A DNA stretch of 64,000 bases from Isoetes taiwanensis (GCA_021234155.1 JAJEKV010000002.1:15349428-15413427); one strand, 5' to 3'; counted from the stretch's first letter, positions 51,579-64,000 are shown. The notes: generated from the sequence alone by a model not told the origin. Made by a program: numbers and translations.

Positions 51579-51776
51579 GGATGCTATACATGAGAAGAGA
51601 CATTGCCAATTGAATGTTGTTGACGGGGTTGTTGAATGTCTGCGATATAGTAGGATGCTATTTATGAGAAGAGATATTGCCAATTGAATGTTGTTGACGG
51701 GGTTGTTGAACGTCTACGATATAGTAGGATGTTATTTATGAGAAGAGACATTGCCAACTGAATATTGTTGAACGTC
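51579..51776 (+). repeat. 74-bp tandem repeat, 2.7 copies
   Basis: Units start near 51581, 51655 and 51729 with 'atgctat(a/t)(c/t)atgagaaga'. The first two are nearly identical. The third lacks an internal 'ttgacggggttgttg'-type segment. No spacer structure, so this is not a CRISPR-like array. Confidence 0.9.
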
Positions 51777-52789
51777 TAATCAAAATTTGGAAAATGCTTT
51801 TTCTATCTTCTGACACCATTCCTTCCCTAGCGCCCTCCTCTCTACCCTCTCTCTAGCACCCCTCCTCCTTCCTCTCTCTAGAGTTTCCATGCTCGAAATC
51901 CCAAACTACACACATATAAAAATACGAGCGCACGCTTTTGTACAGGTTGCATGGCACTACTTTATATGTTCCCCTTTTCAATCTAAACCCTCCAAGTACC
52001 ATCAAGCAACCCTTTTTTATGCTTCCCCGCTAGACCCCCCTTCTTCCTCTGTCTACCCCCAAGTCCTGTTAGAGTCATGACCATACTCGAGACCCCCTCC
52101 TCCACTGCATGTTGATGGTGATGATGCCTAGTCTCATCCTCCAAATGTCGACATGGCAGCCAAGCTAATCTTGGAAGAATACATAGATGCCATCCCTCTA
52201 CACGGATTCAATGACACGTGCAAAAATAGATACACGCTGAAGAGAGGTATAGGCAAAGTTTCGTGCTACAAGCATGGCCCATCAGGCACATAACTGATAC
52301 TTAGACTTAGCAACAAGCGGTGCCCACCCTATAGTCACACCAGACCAAGCATCAGAGGAACTCCGGAGAAGGATTCAGACAATGGTTGAGGGCAACACAA
52401 CTCTGGATTGTCAAGCATCGGGCGAGAAGGTCACACACAAACCGCTTAAAATAATCTAGCTATAGAGAAGTGCGATGTTTCCAAAGATGGGGACTACCGT
52501 ACAACAACTTGAGGATGCCATTCGCCTAGCACAGTCTGAAAGGTAGCAAGATAGATGTAGCCCCATCATGACAACTCCAATTTGCCTCAAATTCGCAATG
52601 TAGACTTAATTCCCCATGATATCAGATTGAGATCGACGATGCTGTGGTCGCCGCCTAAAATGCCTCTTGGCAATCATACCGAAGATGTATTGACAATTGT
52701 TACTTGTGGTACGAAAAGTGTAATTGCGTTGGCAAATCCATCTTTCTGTGGCAACATGCTACTTTCCACATGTAGATTCTAAATTCTAT
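51777..52789. other. No recognised gene
   Basis: C/T-rich stretch at 51.8-51.9 kb, then mixed sequence with short ORFs (51889-52080, 52582-52782 plus) that I do not recognise. Confidence 0.3.
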
Positions 52790-53180
52790 CGCCACCACTC
52801 AGATATGGATAGGCTGGATCCATTCTGAAATATATCGAAGCCTTTGTTTGATCAAATTCTCCGATGACATCCTAAATTCCTCGACCGGGTGATGATCGCT
52901 CAAAGGAAAATTCCTTTCGAAATAACACGTCTAATGGGATTCCCATGACGCGACTCTACCCCTTCAATGGTTTGTATAAATTAAAGGCACTTTATTAATA
53001 TTTATTAAAAAGGGCACTTTATCATCTCAAACCAAGGCCATAATATATTAGCTAAAGATTGCCCCAGGCGCTTCCACCTTTGAACGTTTCCAGCCACCGA
53101 TGCACTTCCAAGGTTAACTCCCCATCCCAAGACTGGGCGCTAATTTGCCTTTGATCAGAATAGCTTCCTCCCTCCCCTTA
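52790..53180 (-). mobile_element. LTR fragment of a Ty3/gypsy element (probable 3' LTR)
   Basis: It aligns with 63400-63700 in the same orientation. Shared words are 'atgggattcc', 'tataaattaaaggcact', 'ttaa(t/c)atttatt' and 'ttgatcagaata' / 'ttgaccagaata'. On the minus strand the common core has a TATA-like element in the 63-kb copy. The similarity stops at 53180, exactly where a LINE tail begins, so the LTR seems to be interrupted by that LINE. Confidence 0.55.
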
Positions 53181-56100
53181 GAAGGAAGGAAGGAAGGAAG
53201 GTATTTTATCGCCCACGACCAATCTGGCCTATGGGACCTAATACAGCCAGTTAGTTGATTCCATTAAAAACCTCACCAAGGGCTTCGAGGAAACCGCAGC
53301 AACTCACCAACAAAACTCGCTCCAACATAACAAATGCAAAACACACAAATATATACACTCATGTACTGCATCTATAGTGCCCGATCACCGAGCGCGTACC
53401 AAAGTAAGAAGGTGGGCTCATGCGATCCAATACCTCCGAATGTACCTAATCTCTAGGGCACGCATCGACTCCTGTGTTCATCGAAATGTAGGGCAAGTCC
53501 TACCGCATTAAGTGAACGTGATCCGCCCCATCTCGATCAATCCGCAACTCGAAAGTGTGAATTCATCCTCACGGTACCACAAAGACTCGTCCACCCGCCT
53601 GCCTCGACATGAGATGGTGGGTAATCTTGTGAATGGAGGCAATGAGTCCGCTGGGCTTTTTCGTAAAGCGTTCGAATCCAGGTAGAGTCAAGGCCCCGCC
53701 AACGCGAGGTTGATATGCTCCTTTGTAATGGTCGCTTTGACCGCTTCTGGGGAGCCGTCTCGTGAGCTGTTGCTGAAGTAAGCGCCCGTGTATTCCCGCA
53801 AGCCGCCACGATCGGGGCCTCCGTGGTGCACCTCGCGACGCATCCGCCCTCGCGACGCCCATCCGGGCGAACCACCGATCTCTTTACCTCCAACAGTTCC
53901 TGCTCAGTAGCTCCATTGCCACGGGTAAGCTGCGCTGGAGCCGAAGCATCACCCATATTAACCATACTTTCCGAAGTAGACGGCGTGTCTATCAAGGGTC
54001 ACCAGTTGAAGCGGCAAGTAACCAGCTCGCAGCGTAATCCGACAGGGGACTCAAGGTTTCATCCTAAGTGCCCGTGCTAAAATGCCTTCGGTGACTGCCT
54101 TCCAAGTCATTCCAGGTCGCTAAAGAGACGATCGGGTCTCAAACCTCAATTTATTAAGGACGGTGCCCGGACCAAATACCAAACAGATGTGACTGATGGC
54201 CCCAATCATAGAGCTCTGCCCTCGGGTGATCAAGCAGTTCAAGATAGCATAAAGCCTGTACCGCTTTCACCGCATAGTTTTACGGACATCTCCCAACAGA
54301 GTTTGGTGAGGGGAACTCCACCCCAAAAATTTCAGAAGTAAGCATGACCTCCACAGCCGCCCTCTATATGCGAGTGGAGGCGGGGAGGCTTGAAGAGGAT
54401 AATATGCGAGAACCACTCGGTCTTACCGCATTCACGCCGCGATGTCCAGAGTCTCCGGGCAGAATATGCTCCATGATCCGTGATGAGATCAGATAGCTTC
54501 GGGGCCAAGGTCAACATCATCCTCGTGATAAAATGAGCCGGGCTGGGATGAACCGTGCAAAAGTTGTATGCCATCCCCCATGCTCGGGCAGAAGCCGCCG
54601 TGGCCTAACCATCAATGTAGAGGCCAAAAGTACAGGAGAGGGGGGCGAATCACGGACTCGATACTACCGTGAATGCTTGTCCACGCACGATCCCGCCAAA
54701 ACAACTCTCATAATGTTCTCAGATATGGCATTCCTCAGACAGTAAATGGTAGCCCCAGCTGACGCAGCCTAGCCCAATACCTTTCCTGGGATGCGATCGA
54801 AAGCTCGCGAAGTCCACAAAGTACAATACAAGTCCCTACCATGGTTTCCGCCTTCAATCAAGGCCCGCACAAAGATATGGTCAATCGCTGAGTGGCGTAG
54901 GTCTAAGTTCGCTTTTGTGTGAGGGCTCTGACATCTGCTGCCCCGCCTACCGGTCAACCCACTCGAGAATGCCGCTATCAGTTTGGCAACGAATCGACCA
55001 TGATCGCCCCAGAATCACCGGATGTGGGTCAGCCTCGCCTTTGTCAATGGGGACAACCCCGGCCAGGGTCCGTCTGGGAAACCTTCCGCAATGCTCGTTG
55101 AACAGTGAGGATCGGCATTCAATGCACAGCCTCGGCCCATTTGAGTAACTCTACCAAGATACCGCCGAGGTCACCGGCTTCCCATTAGCCAGCTCGCTGC
55201 CTCCACAACATCCTCCTCAAGGAGGAACCAATGGGGCCATCCCGGTGGGGTATGGGCGACGCTGGCCCCGTGGTTCATAGAGCTGCCGCAAGTACTCTGC
55301 CCAATCGCCTGCGTGATGTCCCCCGTAATGGGCTGGCCTCGGGCACTCACCAAAAGGTTCGAGGACGAGGTCCAGAGGCCAAACATCTCCCCGGGTGTCA
55401 AAAGGTACCGCTACTTTCGTCTCCTTCCGCGATGGGCCAGATCGCGGTGGTGGCCCGCAAGCGCACCGATCCGCATCGTGACCCGAGCCGGCCATTCGCT
55501 ACACCGCATCAAACCACCGCTATGCGAAAGGTTGTTGTCCCCTCGGTTTACTACACCTACGGGAAGGGTCTCCAAACACCCGTCCAGACCTAATGTACTG
55601 TACTAACCGGGTTCCATTCCGCCGCTTCTAGTGTGGGGTCCTAATTGCCGGGTGGCCCATGAGCATTCCTAAGATAGTCCTCGCCATAATCCAAATTTAA
55701 ACTTTGCGATGGCTTAGGGCCGGCATAAGGGGGTTCCGCAGCTTCGCTGCCAGCGTCCAAATAAAGTGGAGGTGATATGAGTCGACCTCCTCATCCCCGA
55801 CCGCCTAAGTGCTCCACTCAAAACGAATCGATGAGATGCATATCTTGCGCAACTACGAGCACATAGTCCACCACACTAGACTCCTCCTCTCCCGATTAAC
55901 CCGTCATAGTGCACTTGTGAGAAGCTGCCACCGTGGATGTGCCATTGCAAATTATCAAGTAAAAAATACCACATAGCAGAGCAACCGCCCGCCAAAGGAA
56001 GCAGGACTGGCCGCCATCCGGACCGTGGGCCACCGGGTGGGGCGAATGTTGTGACATCGCTGAGGGGGTCAAGTCCGGTCAGTTTTACTCCCGCCCTGCA

Positions 56101-58140
56101 TTGAAATCCCTAAGAAGGACGCACTTACCCAACTGCCAGGTTGTCAGACATGTCATCATATTATCGACATAAGGGTCCATCCTATCCTCGCAGACGGGAG
56201 TGGCCGCGATGAAGGTGCTGCCTCGCTGTGAGGGAAATAACAGCGCCGAAAAGAGGGTTACCCGGTATTATGCACACGAACCCACAAGTACCGCTGTGTC
56301 CGTCAGTTCTCCTCGAGGGTAAACTGAATGCGCCAAGGTTGTCCCAGAGCGGCAAGCAACCCCACCATGACTTCTCCGGGTCTCCGTATGTATTGAAGAC
56401 CGAAATGCTGGTAACCCGGCAGCATCGATAGCATGTGCCCTGTGATGCCCTACGTCTCCATGAGAAAGAGATGAGATCCATATCTACGCCACGAGTTGAG
56501 AGATCAGCTCCTTCGCTGGTTAAGGGAATACAATTCCATGAGACCACCCGGGGCACACTCCTATTTGTCGCCAGCTATGGTATGCATACCAGTCGCTGGG
56601 GAGGACAGAAGCGTAGGCCGAGGAAAAGTAGATGGAGCGAGGCGATGTGGGCTGAGAGGAAGGGTCGTGATGGAGCAGGAGTAGGAGCAGTGAGAAGCTG
56701 GGATCAGGAGAAGCGTAAGGTGGGCCACGCTCACCACATTGGGCCGGCACCGCAGCCAGAGTGGCCGGGCGGAAAATGTATCCCCGCCTCAACTAACTTC
56801 CGCAAGACTTCTTGGTGGCGATACCGACTACAAGCCCTCGCCTATGCTCTCTGTTGTGTGGGTAAGGAGGTCCCGGCCCACGATGTGGACGCCCTCTTCA
56901 AGATCTTGCCCTCGCACACATGGTATCACATTGGCTCAAGGCATCCGCAACTAATATGAAATGCTAAGCATGACTCCCTCGCGCCGAGCTCCCCCAAGTG
57001 GCGGGTTGCCCGGGAAATGTGAATCGGCTCGTGGAATGTCATCCCATCGAGAATGTGTGTTCGATATCAGGGCGACTCTCCTCCTGCATGCCTCGGACTA
57101 CCGTGATTAGGGCTCTTCGTTCGCTACTTTGAGTTCTACTACCGCGGGCCAAGTGGGCGAGGGCCGCCCCGCTGTGGTGGTGGTGGTGGTATCGATGGCA
57201 TGGGTGGTTTGAGGCGGCGCCAGCAGCGGGTCCTGGGCCGGGCCGCGGCCGTGGCATACCGGGTTGCGGTAGCTACCGAGCCGATCCTACCGTGAAGGCG
57301 GGAGCTCAGCCTGCAGGCCTGCCGCCGCTATTATCTCCCCGCTCGGTGACTGCTGCACCGACTATGAACCTTGGTAGGGAGACTCCCGCCCTTCGTTTGC
57401 GGATGGCCGCACCTCTGGAGCTCTGTGCTCCGGGAGAAGCGAGCGTTCGAGCTCCCAAAGACACGCGCATCCGTGAGCCGGGCTTGTTGCCCAATCGTAT
57501 CAGCAACTTAAGCCGTGGTCTCGGTTGCCTCAGTAAGAGCTTCAAGGCCCCTGCGCCATGGTGGTGGCTTCCTCAACCTCTCGATCGGTTTGTAGACATT
57601 GACCATCGCCTCGCATTGCTCGGGCCCCCGTGTCATGGTGTCCGTGAGTGATGAACACAGAGTTCAGGCGCTCCGCATGTCGGGCCGAAAGCGCTCCTCG
57701 CCGCCTGCCGCTCGGCGTGCCGTGCCAAGGCTATCTTCGCATCGTGCGACCTGTGCCCGTGGTGCGCTTCTTCTCGATCACCTTGCCTTCGAAAAGGCGG
57801 TGCCGAGGGATCTATCTCTACCGCTATTCGCCAAAGGCATCGTTAGCCTCCACTACCGCTTTGACGGAGCCATTGGCTGAGGTAGAGTTCTTGTAGGGTC
57901 CGGAAGAATCATCCTCGGGCTGGCCGTTTTAGCCTTAGCCCGAGCCTCTTCTTCATGGAGGATGACTCTCCTCGCCCATGATGGCTGACGGGATCAAGCT
58001 TCCGTGGGCGCCCTCGCCTGGTTTTCTGCAGTCGGGCCCATCTTCCGTGGCTGCGATTGGGGTGGGTATGTCAGCAAGGATTAGGCTATGGCAGGGGCTT
58101 GTCGTCCGGGCAGTGGCTAGGCGTAGCTATGATTCCGCAA
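53181..58140 (-). mobile_element. Decayed RTE-like LINE with APE endonuclease and RT
   Basis: On the minus strand, domains occur in LINE order with many frameshifts. Endonuclease: 'VVSWN' (Ser-Trp-Asn at 56533-56541), 'LLRDFNA' in place of the usual GDFN box (about 56098-56124), and 'SSVVDYVL' (about 55860-55885), which corresponds to the substrate-binding end of APE-type nucleases. Reverse transcriptase: 'FVRALIEGG' and 'RAFDRIP' (54790-54880), 'FGLYID'-like after a shift (about 54620-54640), and a catalytic Asp-Asp in 'HEDDVDLGPEA' (about 54496-54530). The 3' end has the family terminus and a (GGAA)n tail (plus-strand 53181-53201). The element is CpG-rich, while sequence beyond about 58140 is AT-rich gypsy pol, so the 5' end is put there. 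It is inactive. Its last 900 bp match the copy at 40905-41885. Confidence 0.75.
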
Positions 58141-61100
58141 AATGTTGGAACCTAGCTCAACATTATTCCTGCAATCACTTCCAAAGGCTAAGTGGGGTCT
58201 CCTAATAAAAAGCGTTGCTCGTAATCCACTTGGGGACCCAAAATGGTGGGTCGGTAATCTGTCCTCAAGGTCTAGAGTTTTAAATGATGGCAACGCTGTA
58301 ATAAACTCACATCCGCTCTTCAAGTGGCATCCGAAGACTGGCTCGCCGTAAGACCGTATACACGTAATATCTCTATTGTGCAACCGCCGAACACGCAGTA
58401 TTCAGGAATCATTGCTCGTTATGGCAGAGTTCAATACCGTGAGTATATTCTCGACTAACAACATTAATCAGATCTAGTATAGCCCACTTGTCGGGTTTAC
58501 ATAAAATACGTGATGGATCCCAATATCCTGTGGTAACAATTCAACTCATATGTTGTATACCTAACCTTTAACAATCTTAAAAGGTCCGCATATCTCTGGG
58601 GTTAACTTAGCCTTAACCAACTATTTGCTGGTGTTGATCCGTAATGATGAAGGATACAATAACTCAAAAATATATAAATACCCTCCTCATAGGTAACATC
58701 ACGTCTACACTTATTAGCATAAACTTGAGCACGATCTTGAGCTCTATGCAAGTTTTGTCGACACCGACGCAAAATTGCATTCATGTCATCCAACATATTC
58801 ATAATGGCATCCGTCTTTAGATACTTATGCATAGCATAAGTTCGATTTCACTTCCCATCATAGCTGCATAAAGGGAGTGACATCTTTAATCCCCCAAGAT
58901 GATGGCTATTGTTAAGGTAAACTCTAGGTAAGGCACATCTAACGAAGTTTATGCTCATGGACAGTAACTTTAACATATACTCCAAGATCATGTTGATTCA
59001 CCTGGTTTGGCCATCCATTTATGGGTGGTTACCACTACTCATTCTCAATTGTACCTTGAGACCTTTCATAAGGTCCTTCCAATAGTGACCCGTAAACTTG
59101 GCATCCCTATCACTTATGATAGATAAAGGCAAACCAAAAATAGGAAAAACATATCTCATATATGCCACATCCGACAAGAGCATCTCCCTTTAAGGCCACA
59201 AATTTACAGTAATAGTTAGACAATCAACAATTACCCACACTGAAAGTTTTGCCTCGCGGGATCTAGGCAAAGTGACTATAAAGTCCATACTTATACACTC
59301 CCATCTTCAAGAATGGTGGTATGTAAAGGTTGCACTAGTCCCGGGCATGACTGCGGGTCGCTTAATAGCTTAACATGTCAAACAAAGTAAACCAAACTCG
59401 GCTTCGTTCTTCATGTCCGCCAATAGTAGTGGCGCTTGACCAACTCATTGGTCTTCTACCTTCACCTCCATGCCCATCTTGTGGGTTTCTAAGATGGTCA
59501 CGCACATCAGTTCTCAAAGATTAGCATGCGCTGGTACACATAAATCCTTGCTGCAGCATACAACCCATCTTGTTCACCCACCAATCCCCTGCACTGTTAC
59601 TACTTCGATTGTTGCTTATCTTCTGATATGCCTCTTTAGTCCCTTTGGAAGAGATCATTCTCCCTACCACCAAAGTATTTAGATGCTTAATCCTCGATAA
59701 GGTGACCAAGAATCGATTACATTCTTTCCAGAGTATGCCCAATACTAGAATGGAACCTCCATGCAAAAAGTCAAGCCACCCAAGATGCTCTAGGCTAATC
59801 TCACTGGCTTTGCAAGAATCTCAAAGGCTTGTGGTCACTATTATATACCATTAAACTTGTGTACCCTTTACTAGTACCACATCTCACAAGTAGTGCCATC
59901 GCCTTCAATGCATGAACTATACCAATAGTTCTCGTGACATATGTTGCATAATTCCATTCCGCTTGATTTAAGCTTATGGCTTTATATGCGAATAATCTAA
60001 TCTCTTGCATAAGCATTAACTCCCGTGAGCTTGCTCCACAAGCATCTATGTATACCTCAAACAACTCATCGAGGTCGGGTACTCTTCAAGATCGACTACT
60101 TACCAAAAAGAGATTTTATCCTTCAAAGTGCTCTATTATTGAGCTTGACGCTTCACACATACTTTGATCTTTCTCTCAAAAGATTAGTGAGCTGGCTACT
60201 ACCTTTAGAAAACTTAGGCATAAATTTTGCAGTAGCCAACCCAAAACTTCTCAACTCATGTAAATTCTCAGTTGAATCCATTCTCAGATCAAGCTTGTAC
60301 TTTGTTGTGGTCCTGAGACACTCCTTCCCCCAATATTATGTGACCCAAATAAGCAACCCTTTGCTTGAGGAAATCACACTTATAAATTTTGGCATACAAC
60401 TTATTGGCTCGCAACACTTTAAGCACTTGCTCTAGATGCTGAAAGTGTTCTTCCAATGTGTTCGAGTACACAAGCATATCATCCAATAATACTTCAACTG
60501 ATTTGTCTAAGTAATCAACGAATACTCGATTCATCAATCTCATGAACATAGCCGCATGCATTTATGAGACCAAATCTACTATAGTGGCCTTTGGATTTAA
60601 TTCGAAGGCAGCCTTCTGTCATTACCCTCACAGATTTTAATTTGATGATATCCACTCCTTAGATCAATTTTGGTGAACCGAGTTGCACCATCCAAACGAT
60701 CTAAGATATCATCAATCCATGGTAAAGGACATCTATCCTTACTTGTTGTTTTGTTAAGAGCATGATAATCTATGCACATTCACATAGTTTCATCCTTCTT
60801 ATTAACTAGCAGAACTGGAGCCGCAAAAGGAGACTTACTTGGCTGGATACTAACTTGCTTTTTTACTTCCTCTAACTCAAGAGGACTCAAGCAGTAAGGT
60901 GCTTTTGCCATTGGTTTAGTTCCAGGCTCAAAATCAATCTCATGCTTCACTCACTTGATGAAGGTGGCCCTATAGGCAACTCCTCGGGAAATACATCCTT
61001 GTATCTTTCCAACTAGTTGCTCTACAAGTGAATTGCAAGTTTTTACACATACATCATCATTATATACATATAACCCGAAAACTTGATTTTCATTAAAGCA

Positions 61101-62300
61101 GCTTTTAATGTAATATAACAATTTCCTGATCCCACGTATTATCCTTGTATACTAACAGACTTAGAGTCCTCTAACTCAAAATTTAATACATGGATACCAA
61201 TGAGCTTGACGCAGCTTGAAGCCACTTTATCCCCAAATGACATCATAACGCTTTAAATGACTGTTCAATGAAGAATTTTAAAGTGTATTGCTCTAGATGA
61301 ACTTCTATCCTAAAGTGGTCAAGTCCATCAGCCATATTGTTGATTCAAGACGTTTAACTTTGAGGGCTCCCTGGGCCTCTCCTTCAACCACATATATATG
61401 GAGTCACTCACCAAGGCCTACCCTTTGTTAAGTCTCGGGCGAACAAGAAATCATTACCGTGATAATCAATAAGAACAACCATTTTTTCTTTGATTCTACT
61501 TTAGAACATGAATAACATTAATAAATAAACTTGAAAGAAACATCTACCTTTGCTTTCTTCCCTCGTGGATAGTCGACAAGATCTTCACACCCTCACCATC
61601 CGATGGTGTTTTGGAAGTTAAAATACCATTTCTTTTCGCTTTTGCAGCCTTGGGACATTTCTTCATGTGAATGACCCATGCCCGACAGATGGTCAAGCTC
61701 GGGACTTGAATCTTTAGACCTTCCTACTTTTTGTTCGGATCGATTCCTGCTTTCTTTCTTAGCAGATGCCTATCCGCAGAATTTTCAGTCCGTTTTAGCT
61801 CCAATCAAAACTTTTCGCCTCTTGAAGTTTCCTTACGAGCAACTAACTTTCTCTTAAGGTTCAACCGCCTCAAGCCTGACTCCGGGCTTTGGCAAGAGGT
61901 GTGTCTTAATACTAGTTTCCTTTAGACTGCCTACAAAGTGGTTCACCTTCATATGAGGTGGGAGGTCGTGAAGTCTCAAACAACCCTCGTAGCTTACTAA
62001 CATACTTCAGAAGTTCTCGATCACCACTTCGGGAGTGCTATAAGTGCATGACGACTATCAAAATGAGGTGCTGTGACTATCTTAAATCGGTCCAAGACCA
62101 AAGATCTTACCACAAGTGGGATAGCCCACTAAGGAATCAACATCACTCAGTCATGGTGCAACACCTTTGTCGCCCCTCGCTTCTTAGTACCGTGATAATA
62201 TAACTTCATAGCGACCGGGGCCAGAGCATTGCATCTCCTCGGCTGCACTAGTTCCATCACTCGCATCTTCATCTTCTCAAGAGCCTTGAGCTTCTTCTCA
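58141..62300 (-). mobile_element. Decayed Ty3/gypsy retrotransposon, gag-pol
   Basis: Minus-strand domains run in Ty3/gypsy order. Gag: 'LPPHMKVNHFVGSLKE' (61919-61966), with a possible degenerate zinc knuckle near 61650-61690. RT: 'DVFPEELPIGPP' (about 61000-60960), 'SPFAAPVLLVNKKDE' (about 60830-60785), 'MCIDYHALNKTTSKDR' (from 60779), 'FTKIDLRSGYHQIKI', and the catalytic 'VLLDDMLVYS' (about 60495-60465). RNase H: 'LFEVYIDACG' (about 60067). Integrase: 'MDFIVTLPRS' (about 59300), 'SIISDRDAKFTGHYWKDL' (about 59125-59070), and a C-terminal 'KCRRDVTYEEG' (about 58700-58670). Post-integrase 'LEDRLPTHHF' lies near 58260. Stops and frameshifts are frequent, so the element is dead. It lies in the same orientation as LTR-like pieces at 52.8 and 63.2 kb. 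Confidence 0.88.
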
Positions 62301-63239
62301 AAAAAGTCCATTCAAGGTCTCTTCAAGACTCCACTAACAAATTGATTTGTCAGGATTCTTGCATAATACACTAACCCTGTGTGGTGCACTCAGACTGTCA
62401 GTCTCCCTAGCAGATCCTCGTGTCAGCTATTGTAGTAGCATTTCCACACTTCTAGAATTTCACAGATAAACTGCTCAAGGACTCCTCCAAATGTTGTTCC
62501 TGGACAAGACTCTCAATAATCCACCCGGTCATTTGCCTTTAGATGTTATCCAGGATTTTAATAATCAAAGATTATTCATCCTTGAACCCTCAGGTAGCAC
62601 TAGTAATAACACTCTTCCCCTTTACTAGATGTTACGCCTCTTTGTGGAAGTGAAATACCCTAGGGCTTCTGCTCTCTAGTAGTAGATTGTACACTTATCA
62701 GTAGCTACCATAGGTAAATGATTAACCGAGTTACAGAGTACTATAACTCTACACCGTGGTCGTATTCGTGAGGGAAGACCTCAAAGTCAAATAATATAGG
62801 CGCATCCTCCGTGGATATCCTGAGGCCGGGTATTATACCATCACCAATGCCAATAAAATTGGCAGACTCATCAATTGGTCAGGCTATTCCTTGTGTTAAT
62901 CAACTATGGCTCGTAACCGTGTTCGACACTAAATTGTTAAGACTCTACAAAAGTAGGGATCACAGACTACCTTGAGTCCCCGAAGTTTCCGCAAACTTTT
63001 CCCTAACTCCCATGCACAACTCCATAACTAATCCTCTCGATGTTTGAAGCTTAGCTTCCAAATGTGTTCTAAATAAGAACTTTATGTCATTTACAAAGAC
63101 GCTTCAAACCAAGAGCATATAAAACAATGATGATTTCCAAATTGATACATAAGCTTTGGGAATAACCCTAAAGAGGTCTAAATAGTCTCTAGATAGCCAA
63201 GAAGGAAGATTCTAATCAAACAAATACCATCCAGGAGTA
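62301..63239 (-). other. Likely 5' leader and start of gag of the gypsy element
   Basis: This lies between the readable gag motif and the LTR-like sequence at 63.2 kb. No ORF survives. A primer-binding site could not be identified with confidence. Confidence 0.35.
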
Positions 63240-63700
63240 ATGGCAAGAATTACTCTTCCTGTGTCAAGCCCCAAAATCGTTGTCCTTTCTAAGAACGCCT
63301 CTAACTCTTTATATAAGGATTTGAAGTCTAAGATTAGGAGGATATTAAGGCTTCAAATTTTTCTCAACAAATATCGATCCTTTGCATCGATTCAAATGAT
63401 GCGTGATCCCATTCCTGGACCAAGATTTATCGCAAAGGGAAACTTTGAGTATCGATGCCCAATGGGATTCCTACCATGCACCCCCAATTCACTGTCTTAT
63501 ATAAATTAAAGGCACTTCATTAACATTTATTTAATACAAAACTTCTTGCTGATAATAATTAATCCAAGACTTTAGGGCAGCTTCCCATCTTTGGAACATT
63601 CCTGTGCCACCCAACAGAATTCGTCAATTCTCATTCCAAGACATGCAAGCTTAACTTGCTCTTGACCAGAATATAGAGCTAGAACTATTACGAGCATATC
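63240..63700 (-). mobile_element. LTR fragment of the Ty3/gypsy element (probable 5' LTR)
   Basis: It matches 52790-53180 in the same orientation (see there). On the minus strand 'atttatataag' (about 63496-63505) is a good TATA box, as expected near the U3/R border of an LTR, with transcription pointing toward gag. The last 300 bases of the window (63701-64000) are AT-rich and may be the rest of the LTR; I see no gene there. Confidence 0.5.
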
Positions 63701-64000
63701 GTTGTTTCATCATGTGTACTACATACTAATATATAATCATAGCCATTCACAATTCTTGTGGATAGTGCCATCCCCGTAAAATTCATAGCCCCCATCACCT
63801 CAAACACATTTTCCACAAGTAGTTGAGCTTGTTCGTCGCCATGTCACGGATCTCGTTGGGATTTGGTATCAACTAGCTATTATTAATTAGCCCCCATGGC
63901 CAAATATGACAATACACTAACCTCCAGTCTTCACACTTGTGGTAATCAAGCCATACTCAAATTCGGGGCTCGCATCCCAAAGAAGGTACACTCATTCTTA

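Noticed and set aside
51579-51776. CRISPR-like array
   Set aside because: Units are contiguous 74-bp tandem copies without unique spacers, in a plant nuclear setting.
57039-57257. Pro/Arg/His-rich ORF with a His run
   Set aside because: Low-complexity frame in CpG-rich LINE sequence, not a recognisable domain; at most a relic of the LINE 5' region.

Overview
The window looks like nuclear DNA from a land plant with a large, repeat-rich genome. The reasons are a complete intronless PORR-domain gene (a plant-specific organelle RNA-splicing family), plant-type Ty3/gypsy elements, L1-type and RTE-like LINEs, tRNA-derived SINEs, a telo-box beside the only convincing start codon, and the lack of any bacterial-style gene packing. 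I cannot name the species. No rRNA, functional tRNA, CRISPR array or organelle-DNA insertion was recognised.

Layout. 0-8 kb: AT-rich DNA with an L1-type LINE pol remnant (2.6-3.7 kb, minus), two 3' ends of an RTE-like retroposon family (4.7 and 6.0 kb) and a MITE candidate (7.3-8.1 kb). 8.1-13.1 kb: a CpG-richer degraded block that I could not classify firmly. 13.1-14.2 kb: a degenerate repeat of about 240 bp, one copy of which holds a 108-bp (AG)n tract. 18.5-18.7 kb: a plant-like promoter, leader and start codon with no gene after it. 20.9-25.9 kb: a decayed Ty3/gypsy element on the plus strand with LTR-like sequence behind it. 26-36 kb: mostly unrecognised AT-rich DNA with a few protein-like ORFs. 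36-46 kb: a direct repeat pair, an array of 70-bp units interrupted by a SINE, several RTE-like 3' ends, a poly(A)-tailed retroposon and a dimeric tRNA-SINE. 49.2-50.7 kb: the PORR gene, minus strand. 51.6 kb: a 74-bp tandem repeat. 52.8-63.7 kb: a nested structure on the minus strand, in which a decayed RTE-like LINE of about 5 kb (with a (GGAA)n-type tail) lies inside or next to the 3' LTR of a decayed Ty3/gypsy element.

Function. The PORR gene is the only gene that appears intact and selectively maintained. Everything else is retroposed or transposed sequence in different stages of decay. The main interest is in how the repeats are built: one RTE-like family that ends in different simple-sequence tails, an unusually long target-site duplication, nested insertions, and a microsatellite that grew from a short GA run inside a repeat unit. 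I did not find a credible undescribed multi-gene system.
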